64,000 bases of DNA from Prorocentrum cordatum (taxonomy: Eukaryota > Sar > Dinophyceae > Prorocentrales > Prorocentraceae): positions 128,032 through 192,031 of the forward strand of contig CAUYUJ010014259.1 of assembly GCA_963575745.1 (NCBI GenBank), in the 5' to 3' direction. The number at the start of each line of letters is the position of its first letter. Position 1 is the first letter of the stretch. Below the pieces are notes generated by a model that did not search any database, had not been told where the DNA came from, and was given only the letters and a program-made list of their open reading frames with translations. A program made the position numbers and the translations under genes. Shown here piece after piece: positions 1-10,779 of the stretch.

Positions 1-219
1 TCTCCGCGCGCTCGCGCGAGGATCTCCGCGGGGGGGCGGCGGATGCATCCTCGCCCCGGCCCCGCCCGAAGAGCGACCTTCGACGTGCGCGACGGTCGGG
101 GGCCGCGGGGAGGCCGAAGCGGAGCGCGCAGGCCGCTGCTGGTTCGCAGCGCATGCGGCTCTCTGGGGGCCCCGGCGTGCCCGCACCCAAAAGGTGGCTC
201 CAGCGAGAGGCCACTCAGG
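1..219. other. GC-rich unassigned sequence
   Basis: Open in several frames, but with no recognisable protein signature, splice signal or repeat-family match. It runs directly into the CTC microsatellite. Nothing further can be supported. Confidence 0.5.
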
Positions 220-380
220 ACCCTCCTCCTCGTCCTCCTCCTCCTCCTCGTCCTCCTCCTCCTCCTCCTCCTCCTCCTCCTCCTCCTCCTCCTCCTCCTC
301 CTCCTCCTCCTCCTCCTCCTCCTCCTCCTCCTCCTCCTCCTCCTCCTCCTCCTCCTCCTCCTCCTCCTCCTCCTCCTCCT
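220..380. repeat. (CTC)n microsatellite
   Basis: Nearly pure CTC triplets with occasional CGTC interruptions. Translation gives only poly-Leu, poly-Pro or poly-Ser, so the long ORFs here are artefacts. Confidence 0.97.
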
Positions 381-569
381 CGTCTTCCTCGCTTCCCCTT
401 GCCTCCGGGCCGCTGCGTGGCGAATACCAGCGGGCAGCCCGCAGGCGGAGCCCATCGTTCCAGGGCCTGCTGGGGCGCCCTCGGAGAGCATTCCAGAGCG
501 CTCTCTGAGAAGGCCGCGACGTCCGACGCATCCGGAGCCGCCAGATCTCAGAGGTTCCCGATTGAGCCT

Positions 570-769
570 CACCCCTCCTCCTCCTCCTCCTCCTCCTCCT
601 CCCTCTCCTCCTCCTCCTCCTCCTCCTCCTCCTCCTCCTCCTCCTCCTCCTCCTCCTCCTCCCTCCTCCTCCTCCTCCTCCTCCTCCTCCTCCTCCTCCT
701 CCTCCTCCTCCTCCTCCTCCTCCTCCTCCTCCTCCTCCTCCTCCTCCTCCTCCTCCTCCTCCTCCTCCT
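570..769. repeat. (CTC)n microsatellite
   Basis: About 200 bp of CTC/TCC triplets with two CCC interruptions that shift the register. The pyrimidine-rich strand is the plus strand. Confidence 0.97.
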
Positions 770-1075
770 GAACCTCACCCATATCTTGATCCTCGTCCTG
801 GCTTCGTCACAACTCCTGCCCAGGGTCGCTCTTACATGCAGCCGAGACGGGGCGGGCACGCCTCCCTGCCGACACGCGTGCCGCGAGCAGGCCACAGCTT
901 GCCCAGGAAGGTGCGGACTTCCTCTCGGGGGCCTACCGCCGATCGTTCGGCGATGCATCGCCGACGTCGGGTCGACGCATCCCCCCAAGCCAGTCCCCCC
1001 CCCCTTTACCGTTGCCCCTCAGGGGCGGGGGCGACGGAGCAGCGAGGATCGAGGATCAGGGAGGAGTGAGGTGCA

Positions 1076-1308
1076 TCGAGGGTCGAGGGGGATCCAGGGT
1101 CATCATCGAGGAGGATCGAGGATCGAGGGGGATCGAGGAGGACCGAGGAGGACCGAGGAGGACCGAGGAGGATCGAGGAGGATCGAGGAGGATCGAGGAT
1201 CGAGGAGGGTCGAGGATCGAGGAGGATCGAGGAGGATCGAGGAGGACCGAGGAGGATCGAGGAGGACCGAGGAGGACCGAGGAGGACCGAGGAGGACCGT
1301 TGCCCCTC
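1076..1308. repeat. 10-bp minisatellite GAYCGAGGAG
   Basis: Tandem 10-bp units alternate between GACCGAGGAG and GATCGAGGAG, with degenerate copies at the left edge. Because the unit is not a multiple of three, all frames stay open and produce shadow ORFs. Confidence 0.9.
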
Positions 1309-1470
1309 CGCGCCCGACGGGGGCGATGGGGACGGCCCCGCCGCCCCGCCGGCGAGCGCGCCGCGGGCAGGCCACGGGGTGCCGCCCCCGCCGCCGCCCC
1401 CGCCCCGGCCGCCCGCGCACGGCCGCGGGGAGGAGGCGCCCCCCCCGCGCGCCCGCCCGGGGGGCTTTTT
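1290..1470. other. Very GC-rich island between repeats
   Basis: C/G-rich segment that begins where the minisatellite ends. One frame gives a proline-rich peptide. It could be an exon or just compositionally biased spacer; no homology is visible. Confidence 0.25.
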
Positions 1471-1654
1471 GGGGGGGTCGGTGGCGCTCCCGGGGCGTCC
1501 GAAGGAGTGGCGGCGAGCGAGGGGGGTACTTGGCATCGCTCGGACGTGTGCATGTTTCCTTCGGCGGGGACCACCGAGGAGCCTCCCTCGCGCCCGCCCG
1601 GGGGGCTTTTTGGGGGGTCGGTGGCGCTCCCGGGGCGTCCGAAGGAGCGGCGGC

Positions 1655-1940
1655 GAGCGAGGGTGCGGGCAATATCTCTATCCATGTCCAGTGCGTCTGG
1701 GACTTTCTTGGGAGGGGCGCCGCAAGGCCGAGGCGCACTGGGTATGGAGAAAGATTCAGCCTTTTTGGAGGCAGATTACCATCCATATCCAGTGCGCCTC
1801 ATGTTTCTTGGGACGAGAATCCGAAACTCCAAGACGCACTGGATGTGGATCCGATACTCCAGGGCTTGGCATCGTTCGGACGTGTGCATTTTTTCCTTCG
1901 GCGGGGACCACCGAGGAGCACCCTTGATCATTTGGCGAAA
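1655..1940. repeat. Duplicated about 285-bp segment, copy 1
   Basis: Contains CAATATCTCTATCC followed by the palindromic motif ATCCAGTGCG and ends in a family M element. It recurs with high identity at 2035-2318, so the two copies form a tandem duplication with a period of about 380 bp. Confidence 0.8.
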
Positions 1941-1990
1941 AACCGCGCACGAAACCGAGCAAAAACACAGGGAATGGACGTCCGAGGGCT
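1867..1990. mobile_element. Family M TIR element, copy 1
   Basis: Ends TGGCATCGTTCGGACGTGTG and, inverted, ATGGACGTCCGAG. The internal part has TTTCCTTCGGCGGGGACCAC. About 125 bp with no coding capacity. Confidence 0.65.
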
Positions 1991-2034
1991 TTGGGGGGTC
2001 GGCGGCGCTCCCGGGGCGTCCGAAGGAGTGGCGG

Positions 2035-2318
2035 CGAGCGAGGGTGCGGGCAATATCTATATCCGTGTCCAGTGCGCCTTGGACTTTCTCGGGAGGGGCG
2101 CCGCAAAGGCCGAGGCGCACCGGATATGGATAAAGACTTAGCCTTTTTGGAGGCAGATTACCATCCATATCCAGTGCGCCTCATGTTTCTTGGGACGAGA
2201 ATCCGAAACTCCAAGACGCACTGGATGTGGATCCGATACTCCAGGGCTTGGCATCGTTCGGACGTGTGCATGCTTCCTTCGGCGGGGACCACCGAGGAGC
2301 ACCCTTGATCATTTGGCG
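2035..2318. repeat. Duplicated about 285-bp segment, copy 2
   Basis: Second copy of the 1655-1940 segment, including the same ATCCAGTGCG palindromes and CCGAAACTCCAAGACG core. Confidence 0.8.
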
Positions 2319-2375
2319 AAAAAACCGCGCACGACACCGAAAAAAACACAGGGAATGGACGTCCGAGCGATGGCC
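2248..2375. mobile_element. Family M TIR element, copy 2
   Basis: Same ends as copy 1. The right end is better preserved: GGACGTCCGAGCGATGGCCA is the inverse of the left end. Confidence 0.75.
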
Positions 2376-2409
2376 AGGATACTCGTAGGGAAGCAGACAA
2401 CGATCAGGA

Positions 2410-2572
2410 AGTGAAAAACACCCACAGGCACAATGAATCGTCGACTCCCCCGAGAAAGCATGAGAAAATATGGGAAGTGTGGGGGGGGAGACAGAACCCT
2501 AGAAGACATGGGAAAAGATGGGGAATCCTGTTATTTGTGTCTATTTATTTGTGTGTGTCCCAGGGCTCCTTC
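2410..2572. mobile_element. Family C element, copy 1
   Basis: Relatively AT-rich repeat of about 160 bp. The left end is AAAACACCCACAGGCACAAT, the core is TATGGGAAGTGTGGGGGG, and the right end is TTATTTGTGTGTGTCCCAGG. The ends are imperfect inverted repeats, ACACA.../...TGTGT. Several copies lie between acyltransferase exons further on. Confidence 0.75.
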
Positions 2573-2590
2573 TCATGATGTAAACTCAAA

Positions 2591-2734
2591 AACTCGGAGG
2601 TCCGCGCGAATTCCTCGGAGCGGCGCGGGACCTCCCTGGCGGCGCCTCCGGCGCCCCCTTCCTGGCGCGCTCCGCGCGCCAGGGGAGGGGGCGGTCCAGC
2701 GCCCAGCCGAGGAATCCGCGCAGACCTCCGAGTT
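2591..2734. mobile_element. Family B fold-back element, copy 1
   Basis: Left end AACTCGGAGGTCCGCGCG and right end CGCAGACCTCCGAGTT are inverted copies. The GC-rich interior carries GGCGCCTCCGGCGCC. Arms are about 35 bp. Confidence 0.85.
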
Positions 2735-2812
2735 TTTTTATGATTTTGTAGCATGCTTCGCTCCCCTGTACTTGGATAATGGGGGAACAACATGTGACAT
2801 AAGCATAAAAGA

Positions 2813-2951
2813 AACTCGGAGGTCTGCGCGGATTTCTCGGATCGGCGCTGGACCCCCCTCCCTCGCGCGCGGAGCGCGCCAGGGGCGGCGCCGGAGGCGC
2901 CGCCGGAGGGCCCTAGCGCCGAACCGAGAAATCCGCGCGGACCTCCGAGAT
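2813..2951. mobile_element. Family B fold-back element, copy 2
   Basis: Left AACTCGGAGGTCTGCGCGG and inverted right CCGCGCGGACCTCCGAGA. It lies only about 80 bp from copy 1 in the same orientation. Confidence 0.85.
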
Positions 2952-3005
2952 TTCATGTTGATGCCACTTCTTGTTCCCCTGGATGAGGGACCATTGAATA
3001 AGCAT

Positions 3006-3188
3006 CGGCGGCGAGCGTTGGGGGGTGAAGTGAGAGGGAGAAGGCCTTCTCAGCAGGCGGCGGGACTTCTCGGGAGCGCTCGGGCCCTCTGAGGAGTACT
3101 CTGCGTCTTCGCGGAAGGCTTGGGACACTTCTCAGAAGGCCGCGGCACTTCCGGGCCTTCTGAGAAGCATCCGCTCCTTCTCACTTCG
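3006..3188. mobile_element. Family I TIR element, copy 1
   Basis: Left GGCGGCGAGCG followed by GTGAGAGGGAGAAGGCC. Right end CTTCTGAGAAGC...CTTCTCACTTC is the inverse. The interior repeats CTTCTCAGAAGGC in both orientations. Confidence 0.8.
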
Positions 3189-3189
3189 A

Positions 3190-3757
3190 ATGGAGTCCAG
3201 GGTCTGGAAATTGAAGTCGGTGGAAAACGAGTTGAGACTTGGCCATGGATGCCACCGCTGCCTTCATCCGATAAGGAATCTTCCAGGGTCTGACGCCTCC
3301 CGGGCACATTCCTTCACGAACGCCCCCACCGTTTCGACCCCAGCTGTTTTCCCCAGAGTTCAAAGACAGCTTCAGGATAGACGCGACGCCGAATCGGCGT
3401 GTCCCTCCCATCCGTAAGCGGTCGAGAGACGGCCAGAAACAGGGTCTTTATATTCATCATGGGGGAGGGGATGGAGGAGAAATAGCATAACGGGACACTT
3501 GCATCCTGACAAGTCTGTATCGTCCCAGATCGCCGCTCATGAGACTTGAACACACCGGGAATCAATGTGACAGTATTTGTTGCGCCCTCGCAGTCCTAAA
3601 CCGCGCAAGAACACCATCCCTGGGATTTCAACCCTACGGCTCCTTCAAACATGATCCCCCCCAGGCCTTTTGAATAGACCCCGCGGGGCGCGAAACTTTT
3701 TCAATTACACGCGCCAGGGCTCGGAGAGCTCGGGGGACCATCGCGCCGCAGAAGAAG
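3190..3757. other. Unassigned; contains an inverted repeat copy of 14515-14615
   Basis: The stretch 3195-3300, read in reverse, resembles 14515-14615 (shared CAGACCCT.GGA.GATTCCTT and GGCGGTG.CATC.ATGGCC). The remainder shows no gene or named repeat. Confidence 0.4.
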
Positions 3758-3905
3758 GATAATGAGGAGAAGGAGGAAGGAGAAGAGAGGAGAAGAGGAG
3801 GGAGGAAACGTAGGGATGAGGAGGATGAGGAGGAGGACGAGGACGCGGACGAGGACGAGGACGCGGACGAGGAGGAGGAGAAGGAGGAGGAGGAGGAGGA
3901 GGAGG
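3758..3905. repeat. GAG/GAC-rich microsatellite
   Basis: Interrupted AGG/GAC triplets on the plus strand. ORFs through it encode only Arg/Glu or Leu/Pro runs. Confidence 0.9.
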
Positions 3906-5040
3906 ACGGGCCCGCCTTGCCACGCGTCGCCGCGCCTTCCCCCCGCGCCTTGCCTCGCCGCGCCTCGCCCGCGGCGGCCGCGGGCCCGCGAGGCAGCTGG
4001 CGCTACCCTGGCTGCGGCCATGGCAAAAGAAACGCATCGGTTCGACAGGAAACGGCACGGAAAGTGCGGGGTGAGCGCCGACACCAGTTCTTCTTCATTT
4101 GGAAGAGGTGTCGCCCTGGCTCATGGTCACTGCTTTTGCCGCCCTTCTCTCCCGCCCCCCACCCCGTCACCCAGTCTGTGCTGTTTCTGTCGCCTTCTCG
4201 CTGGCGGCCGGAGGTCGGCGCTAATCACCGGCGCCGCCGCCGTTGTTTTTCAATTTGGCGGGCGCCACCTCGCGACTCGCCAGAGCAGGGAAACCATTTT
4301 TCCAAACGCGCACCCCCCACCGCAAGCTGACATTGCAGACGGATGTGCGCGGCGTTAAGGCGAGATTGTCGTCCCGACGTGAACATTGTGTCGTCCAGGC
4401 TGTACACTGCGCGGCAGGAGTGGGACGGGGCGCACCTTCCGCACGAATGGCCGACATGTCGATCTCGCCTCGGCACCGCGGTCTCTCTCTTCTGGATGAT
4501 TGAGCGCCCGGTGGGGCGCGGCGCAACATTCCGTCGACGCGCGAGCGTCCGAACATGCATCTCTCGCGTTGGCGCCTTCGCAGACTTCGCCCGACAGCGG
4601 GGCTCCCGCGTCGATGCGGCGCGCGCGCTTCACTCGCTAATGAAGTTTGTTGGGGCCCGCGCGGGTGGGCGACTCGTCACTCTCGCCCGAGCTCCGTGCG
4701 CACTTCGCTCGGGAGTGGTGTCCCGCGCGGGCGCGTGGCGCGGCGCACTGCTCGCTCGCCGCATCGCGCGGCAACGTCAGCGGCAGCGGCGGCGAAATGC
4801 CGACCCTGCGCCAACGCCGCGCAGCTCGCGCGTAGAAGCGGCAGTGCGCGCTTGTCAGCGCAGTGCGTGCTGCGTCCTCGCCGCGCCCATCGGACATGGG
4901 GTCGCGCGCAAGAGCCTTCCGCCTTACGATCTGGGAGCGCGCGCGATTCCAAAATTCCACATTGTGCCAACACTGATTCGTATGTTGTGGGGTGGGGGAT
5001 GGAAATGACCCGCTCGACCTGGCCACGTTGACTCCTACTC
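3906..5040. other. GC-rich unassigned region
   Basis: Several overlapping ORFs are open on both strands, but none has a recognisable domain. The part around 4530-4620 (GTCGACGCGCGAGCG, then CTTCGCCCGAC) resembles 53770-53870, so this is probably dispersed repeat rather than a gene. Confidence 0.4.
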
Positions 5041-5424
5041 TTGCTTGTCCTTCTTTCTCCTACTGCACCTGCGTTCTCCTCCTCCTCGTCTTCCTCCTCC
5101 TCCTCCTCCTTTTCCTCCCCCCTCCCGCCCTCCATGCCGAGCCGCCCTGAACACATCTCTTCAGCCCCCCCCATCCGAAGCGCGCCCAGCATGCCTCGAG
5201 CACGGAGGTGGTAGCACACATTCGAGTTTTTTGATGGGAGTCCGCTGGTGCCCGCTCGCTCGTCGTTCGCATATCCCGATGGTCGAGAAGGCGGTACACC
5301 GGGCCCCTGATCCCCAATGCGTTTGTTTGCCAGGTTTGTCCCGAAGCCTCGTTTGCAACGGCCGGTCCTAATCCGAATGCATTTCCACAGTGAACAGCTA
5401 ACCCAGACATGCACCAGAGGTTTC

Positions 5425-5580
5425 GTTCGTTCCTCCACACGACGACGACGACGACGACGCCGAGGGTGGTTCCAAGGTAGCCACTGCGGTAGGTTCATAG
5501 TGACAGTCATCGTCGTCGCCGTCGACGATGACGACGGTTCGCCGACGGCGACGACGGCCACGACGACGACGACGTTCAAG
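5425..5580. repeat. CGA/CGT triplet-rich segment
   Basis: Short (CGA)n at the left and CGTCGTCGCCGTCGACGATG further right give partial self-complementarity. No gene is seen. Confidence 0.6.
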
Positions 5581-5724
5581 GCGGAGCTGCATGCAGATCG
5601 CTCTGGGCGCGCAAAGGGTGCAGAGCATATGGCGATCTTGCGGGCAGGGTTTGGGGCGTTGGGCATGAGTCTCAAGCAGTGGCGAAGCGTCCTGGCTCGC
5701 CTATGGCCCTACCAAACACTGTCC

Positions 5725-6045
5725 TAAGAACCTTTCGTTCCACGAAATGTTCTTAGAACATTTCTGGCGGAGTCTGTCTTGTGTTGACATATTGGGTGAC
5801 TGTTCTGAGAACGGCGCTTCCGTTCGTAGAACATTTTTGGGGGTTCTAAGAAAATTTCGTGGTAGGCCTATAGGAATGCGAAGACAGTCGGTCCCTGCTC
5901 AAGCGTCCCCTGCCCCTGCTCAAGCTAATTAGTTCTAAGAACATCGTTTTCGTGCTTAGAGTTGTTGGGGTTCTAAGAACATTTCGTGGTAGGCCTATAG
6001 GAATGCGAGGACAGTCGGTCCCTGCTCAAGCGTCCCCTTCCCCCT
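5725..6045. repeat. Repeat family with GTTCTAAGAACATTTCGTGG
   Basis: Palindromic TTCTAAGAA motifs occur near 5725, 5755, 5845 and 5970. The block GTGGTAGGCCTATAGGAATG plus CAGTCGGTCCCTGCTCAAGC is duplicated at about 5855 and 5985. A related GTGGTAGGCCTAC occurs near 36267. Confidence 0.7.
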
Positions 6046-6372
6046 GCTGCACCTCCGCCCCCCGCCGCGCCCTCCGCGCGAGAGAGGACCGCGGGCGCCC
6101 CTGCGGCGGCGCCCCCGAGGGCGGCCGCGCCGGCGGGCGCCCGCCGCCGGCCTCGTGGGCGCCCCCCGCGCCCGCCCGGCAGGGTCCGGCAGGTAAAGGG
6201 CAGGAAGGGATCGGGGGCGGCGAAGAGGGGGGTGATGACTGGGATTCCATGATGTTTCCACAGATTCCACAGATCGTGACTAGGATTTCCACAGATTCCA
6301 CAGATTTCACATGATTAGGATTTCCACAGATTCCATGACTAGGCATCATGACGGGAGCCATGATGTGGCCAG

Positions 6373-7165
6373 GTACCAGGCAGGAAGGGATCGGGGGCGG
6401 CGAAGAGTCTATAGACGTAAGAGTGACCTTTCGCCGGAGTGACCTTCTAAAACGACGCGAAGATCGGGGCAAAGACGGATCGGGATAACTCGAAATCTGT
6501 GAGAATCGGCGGGTTTGGAGGATGTATTGGGCGCCGCGGCCGCCCCAGAGCGTTCCGGATCGCTCTGAGAGCGCTCCGGAACGCTCTGGAGCGATTGATC
6601 CCGATCATAGCCTTGTTTTATAGTACCAGGCAGGAAGGGATCGGGGGCGGCGAAGAGTCGACTAGACGTAAGAGTGACCTTTCGCCGGAGTGACCTTTAT
6701 AAAACGACGCGAAGATCGGGACAAAAACGGATCGGGATAACTCGAAATCTCTGAGAATCGGCGGGTTTGGAGGATGTTTTGGGCGCCGCGGCCGCCCCAG
6801 AGCGTTCCGGAGCGCTCTGAGAGCGCTCCGGAACGCTCTGGAGCGATTGATCCCGATCATAGCCTAGTTTTATAGTACCAGGCAGGAAGGGATCGGGGGC
6901 GGCGAAGAGTCGACTAGACGTAAGAGTGACCTTTCGCCGGAGTGACCTTTTAATACGACGCGAAGATAGGACAAAATCGGATCGGGATAATTCAAATTCT
7001 CTGAGAAGCGGCGGGTTTGGAGGACGTATTGGGCGCCGCGGCCGCCCCAGAGCGTTCAGGAACGCTCTGAGAGCGCTCCGGAACGCTCTGGAGCGATTTA
7101 TCCCGATACTAGCCCTGTTTTATAGTACCAGGCAGGAAGGGATCGGGGGCGGCGAAGAGTCGACT
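6373..7165. repeat. 250-bp tandem array, three units plus partial
   Basis: GTACCAGGCAGGAAGGGATC recurs at about 6373, 6623, 6875 and 7125, giving 250-252-bp spacing. Each unit carries GACGTAAGAGTGACC, the left end of family H, and a GC-rich palindrome centred on the CTCTGAGAG core. The last partial unit runs into a full family H element. Confidence 0.93.
6797..6841. repeat. Perfect 45-bp palindrome (21-bp arms)
   Basis: Arms begin CCAGAGCGTTCCGGAGCG and are exact inverses around a TGA centre. Slightly altered versions occur in the other units of the 250-bp array. It could extrude as a cruciform. Confidence 0.9.
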
Positions 7166-7340
7166 AGACGTAAGAGTGACCTTTCGCTGGAGTGACCTTT
7201 GGTGCGGGCACGGATGGGTCCCCAGAGGGCTGAAAACGGAGCGGTAGCAGCGGCTCGCGCGCCCAGGTTTGGTCCCCCCGCGGCCCCCAAAAAGCCGCGC
7301 AACAAAGGTCACTCTTACCCAGGGTCACTCCTGCGTGTGG
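7166..7340. mobile_element. Family H TIR element, copy 1
   Basis: Left GACGTAAGAGTGACCTTTCG and right, inverted, AAAGGTCACTCTTACCCAGG. The core has GTGCGGGCACGGATGGGTCC and CCAGGTTTGGTCC. About 175 bp, non-coding. Confidence 0.85.
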
Positions 7341-7532
7341 CCGAAAGAGGGGGGTGACGACTAGGGGGGTGTGGATATCATGACGGGAGCCATGATGTTT
7401 CCACAGATTCCATGACGCCTCTTCTTGTTTTGATGCGTTCCCGGCCCCTCCCTGCAGCAACGCACGTGCCGCCGGCCATGATTCGCCCCCCCCCCCCCCC
7501 CTCTTGGACGCCCCACTCTCTGCCGCTCCCGA
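7339..7532. mobile_element. Family F TIR element, copy 1
   Basis: Left GAAAGAGGGGGGTGACGACTA, right CCCCTCTTGGA...CCGCTCCCGA. The interior has CATGATG and GCCGGCCATGATTCG. It abuts the family H element. Confidence 0.75.
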
Positions 7533-7539
7533 AGGGAGC

Positions 7540-8095
7540 CTCCGTAGTCACAGGGACGACGATCGGGATCACTTCTGGGTCAGCGTGGAAGATTCTCACG
7601 CGGGGTCCTCCTTCCGCCGGAGTAAGGTTGTTCAAGCGTGCTGCCCGGAGGGCATGGATGAGACGTCTTCCATGCGCATTCCATGCGATAGAGTGGACCA
7701 TCTGATGAAGAGACCTTCGCCCGAAACGATGGGCCAGCGTCGCTTCACCACCGTGCCAGAAAGCTGGCGCAGTTTCTTGAGCACGTTCCACCTCCATCGT
7801 GAACGGCATACATTGGCCCAGGTTTGTTATAAGAAACCTCCAGGAAGTTGGCACATATCTCTTGCATGGTAGTTTGTTGATCAAATGTATGGTCTGTTGT
7901 TGTGCAAGTATCCGCAGAGTGTTTTGTTAGGGAGCACCTGGGATGACTTGACAGGCAGCAGTTGGCAACAGGCAGGCTGCATCTGATCCGACTTTCAAGT
8001 CGACACTGAGAGATCCTGCACTCCAGCAGAGCGGCTCCTCCAGGTGAGGGGGAGGATGAGTTTCCATTGAGGGGGGGAGGATGAGGATGAGGAGC
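7540..8095. other. No gene recognised
   Basis: Non-repetitive by eye, moderate GC. Both strands carry ORFs of about 100-170 codons without any domain that I can identify. Confidence 0.35.
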
Positions 8096-8097
8096 GA

Positions 8098-8790
8098 CGG
8101 GGGAGGAGGAGGAGGAGGAGGAGGAGGAGGAGGAGGAGGAGGAGGAGGAGGAGGAGGGAGGGAGGAATAGAATGGAAGAACAAACCCGAGGGAGGAAGGA
8201 CTAGGCGGGAGGCATGGGAGGAAGGGACGAGAAAGGAGAGAAGGAGGAAGGAGGATAGACGACGGAGGAGGGATGAGGTAGGAGGGGGGGAGAGTAAGAG
8301 GAGGAGGAGGCGAGTACGGGATGTGGGTTTGATCAACCAGGTTTGAGCCATGTAGACCCGTTTTTCTCGAGGTCGGTCTCGCTTCAGAATCTCATATTGG
8401 GTGAACTCTTGCCAGAGTTGTGAGTTCTGATAGGCTCTCATGCGGTTTTTTATGGCAAGAAGGACAGAGAAGGAGGAGAGAGATGGAGTAAGAGCGATGG
8501 AGGAGGGAGGAGAAAGGGATGAGGAGGAGAACAAGGAGGAGAGAGGGACGAGAATGAGGATGAGAAAGAGGAGGAGGAGGAGGAGGAGGAGGAGGAGGAG
8601 GGAGGGAAGGAGGGAGGGGGAAGGAGGGAAGGACGAGAGAGGACTAGGGAGGGAGTGAGTGGGGTAGAAAGGAGGGTGGGAGGAAGAGGAGGAGGAGGTG
8701 GAGGTTCACAGGAGGAGGAGGAGGAGCAGGAGGAGGAGGTTTACAGGAGGAGGAGGAGGAAGAAGAAGAGGAGTCGGAGGAGAAGGAAGA
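8098..8790. repeat. GAG/GGA microsatellite cluster
   Basis: Purine-rich runs at 8098-8163, 8470-8640 and 8680-8790 are separated by imperfect G/A-rich spacer. The part 8630-8760 is also found at 10350-10480. Confidence 0.9.
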
Positions 8791-8793
8791 AGG

Positions 8794-8907
8794 TGGTGAT
8801 GATGATGCTGATAATGCTGATGCTGATGATGCTGATGGTGATGATGATGGTGATGATGATGATGCTGATGCTGATGATGATGGTGATGCTGATGCTGATG
8901 ATGATGC

Positions 8908-8962
<55 letters not shown>

Positions 8963-8969
8963 CATGATG
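8794..8969. repeat. (GAT)n microsatellite
   Basis: GAT/GCT triplets on the plus strand. Frames read poly-Asp, poly-Met or, on the other strand, poly-His and poly-Ile. Confidence 0.97.
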
Positions 8970-9850
8970 ATGATCCCCGCGGCTGAAGGGGTCAGGAGCT
9001 CCTAGCTCGTACTGCCCCTCGGACCGAGGCGTTTCCCTTTGGCCTTGCGGAGGCAACGCCCAGTCTCGTGCGCCTCGGCGCACATGCGCAGATTCGCTTG
9101 AGTGCCGAGAGCAATCATCCGCCTCAGCAGAGGCAAGCGGTCGAGTGATCCCAGCAGTCAAAGCGACTCAGCACGCTCGGCAGCTAGCACAGAGCCACGG
9201 CTGCCGATCCAGCGGACTGGTACGCAGCTTTGCTGCACACCGCGCCTGAGAAGCGACTAGGTAACTGGGTCCCTGGCCCAGGCCACCCCGGCGCGGTTGC
9301 TCCTCAGGCCTGCGGAGATCGAACCAGAGCGTGGGCGGGCCTTCGGGTGGCCTTCCACGCCAGAGCGACGGGCAGGGCATGCCGTCGCGAAGAGGGCGCC
9401 AGCAACTACATTGAGCGGAAGCTTGCAAGCGCGCCGAAAGAGGCGAGCGCTCGACTACACCTCTCCATCAGCAGCGCAACCCGCCAACAGACTCCTGGCC
9501 ACTAACTGGTCTGGTTGCATTGCCGATGGGGCCAGAGCCCGATCCCGAGTGATGGCGAGCCTTCACTCCTGGGTCAGTCTCTTGGATATGGAGGGCTCTC
9601 CGCGCCGAGCAGATGGCAAGCCAGGCAAGACGCGCGTCGAACAGGACGCGGCTAGGACAGCACCTCGCCACCAGCATCACAACACTTCCCTAAGGCCGAG
9701 CCACAACAGCGTGTTACAGTGCCGCTAGCAACGGAGCCCGACCCCGTGTGTCGGCAAGACTACACACTTGGTTCAGTGTCCGTGTGTCGGCAAGCTTACG
9801 CGCTCAACAACTGAGCCGTTGCAGGTTAGAAGGGCCGCAGCCATAGACAA
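8970..9850. other. Unique-looking spacer between GAT arrays
   Basis: Complex sequence with short ORFs on both strands. The segments GTGTGTCGGCAAG (9747 and 9783) and AGCCCGA.CCCG (9536 and 9736) are internally repeated. No protein family was recognised. Confidence 0.35.
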
Positions 9851-9853
9851 GCG

Positions 9854-9854
9854 C

Positions 9855-9899
<45 letters not shown>

Positions 9900-10144
9900 G
9901 TGATGAGGACGATGCTGTTGATGATGCTGATGATGATGATGATGGTGGTGGTGATGATGATGATGATGATGATTTCGATGCTGATGCTGATGATGATGAT
10001 GACGATGATGATGATGATGTTGATGTTGATGATGATGCTGATGATGATGATGATGATGATGCCAAGGGTTAGGAGGAGGAGGAGGTGGAGGATGCTGATG
10101 ATGATGATGATGATGATGCTGATGATGCTGATGATGCTGATGAC

Positions 10145-10235
<91 letters not shown>
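9854..10235. repeat. (GAT)n microsatellite with GCT and GGT variants
   Basis: Almost 380 bp of GAT-type triplets, interrupted once by a short GGA run at 10073-10092. Confidence 0.97.
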
Positions 10236-10236
<1 letters not shown>

Positions 10237-10239
10237 CAA

Positions 10240-10621
10240 GGGTTAGGAGGAGGAAGAGGAGGAGGAGGAGGAGGAGGAGGAGAGGAGGAGGAGGAGGAGG
10301 AGGAGGAGAGAGGGAGAGAGGGCGGGAGGGGGGGTGGGGGAGGAGGAAGAACGAGAGAGGACGAGGGAGGGAGTGGGGTAGGAAGGAGGGTGGGAGGAAG
10401 AGGAGGAGGAGGAGGAGGAGGAGGAGCAGGAGGAGGAGGATGAGGAGGAGGAGGAGCAGGAGGAGGAGGAGGAGGGTCACATAAGGAGGAAGTGGAGGAG
10501 GAGGGTCACATAAGGAGGAAGAGGAGAAGGAGAAGGAGGAGGAGGAGGTTCACAGGAGGAGGAGGAGGAGGAAGAGGAGGAGGAGGAGGATGAGGAGGAG
10601 GAGGAGGAGGAGGAGGAGGAG
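10240..10621. repeat. GGA microsatellite cluster
   Basis: GGA triplets with internal direct repeats GGGTCACATAAGGAGGAAG (near 10473 and 10503). Part matches 8630-8760, including GGAGGGTGGGAGGAAGAGG. Confidence 0.92.
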
Positions 10622-10735
10622 AGGGCGGCGCCCGCCACAGAGGCCCCCGCGGACGGCGGTGCGCCGGAGCCCGCGGCCGCGGGCCCCGCCGACTGGGAGG
10701 CGCGGGCCGCGCCTCGGGCGGGACTCGGGCAGCTT
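10622..10735 (+). other. Possible exon: GC-rich coding-like island
   Basis: Bounded by a GGA array on the left and triplet-rich sequence on the right. One frame reads a smooth Ala/Pro/Gly-rich peptide containing PADWEARAAPRAGLGQ with strong GC at third positions, ending at GGGCAG. It resembles dinoflagellate coding style but has no homology I can name. Confidence 0.25.
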
Positions 10736-10779
10736 ACTTATGCAGGCCCACCTCCTTCGGAGGGTGGTGGTGATGGCTG

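Noticed and set aside
43-771. Long ORFs encoding poly-Leu, poly-Pro or poly-Ser
   Set aside because: They are translations of CTC microsatellites, open in all frames because the repeats lack stop codons; the same holds for the arrays at 8.1, 10.2, 22.1, 28.2, 35.3, 39.1, 44.8 and 62.3 kb.
6373-7165. CRISPR-like array
   Set aside because: Units are about 250 bp with no constant short repeat and variable spacer pattern, and the sequence is clearly eukaryotic.
8706-10484. Poly-His, poly-Met and poly-Ile ORFs
   Set aside because: Products of (GAT)n read in different frames; no start context or flanking coding sequence.
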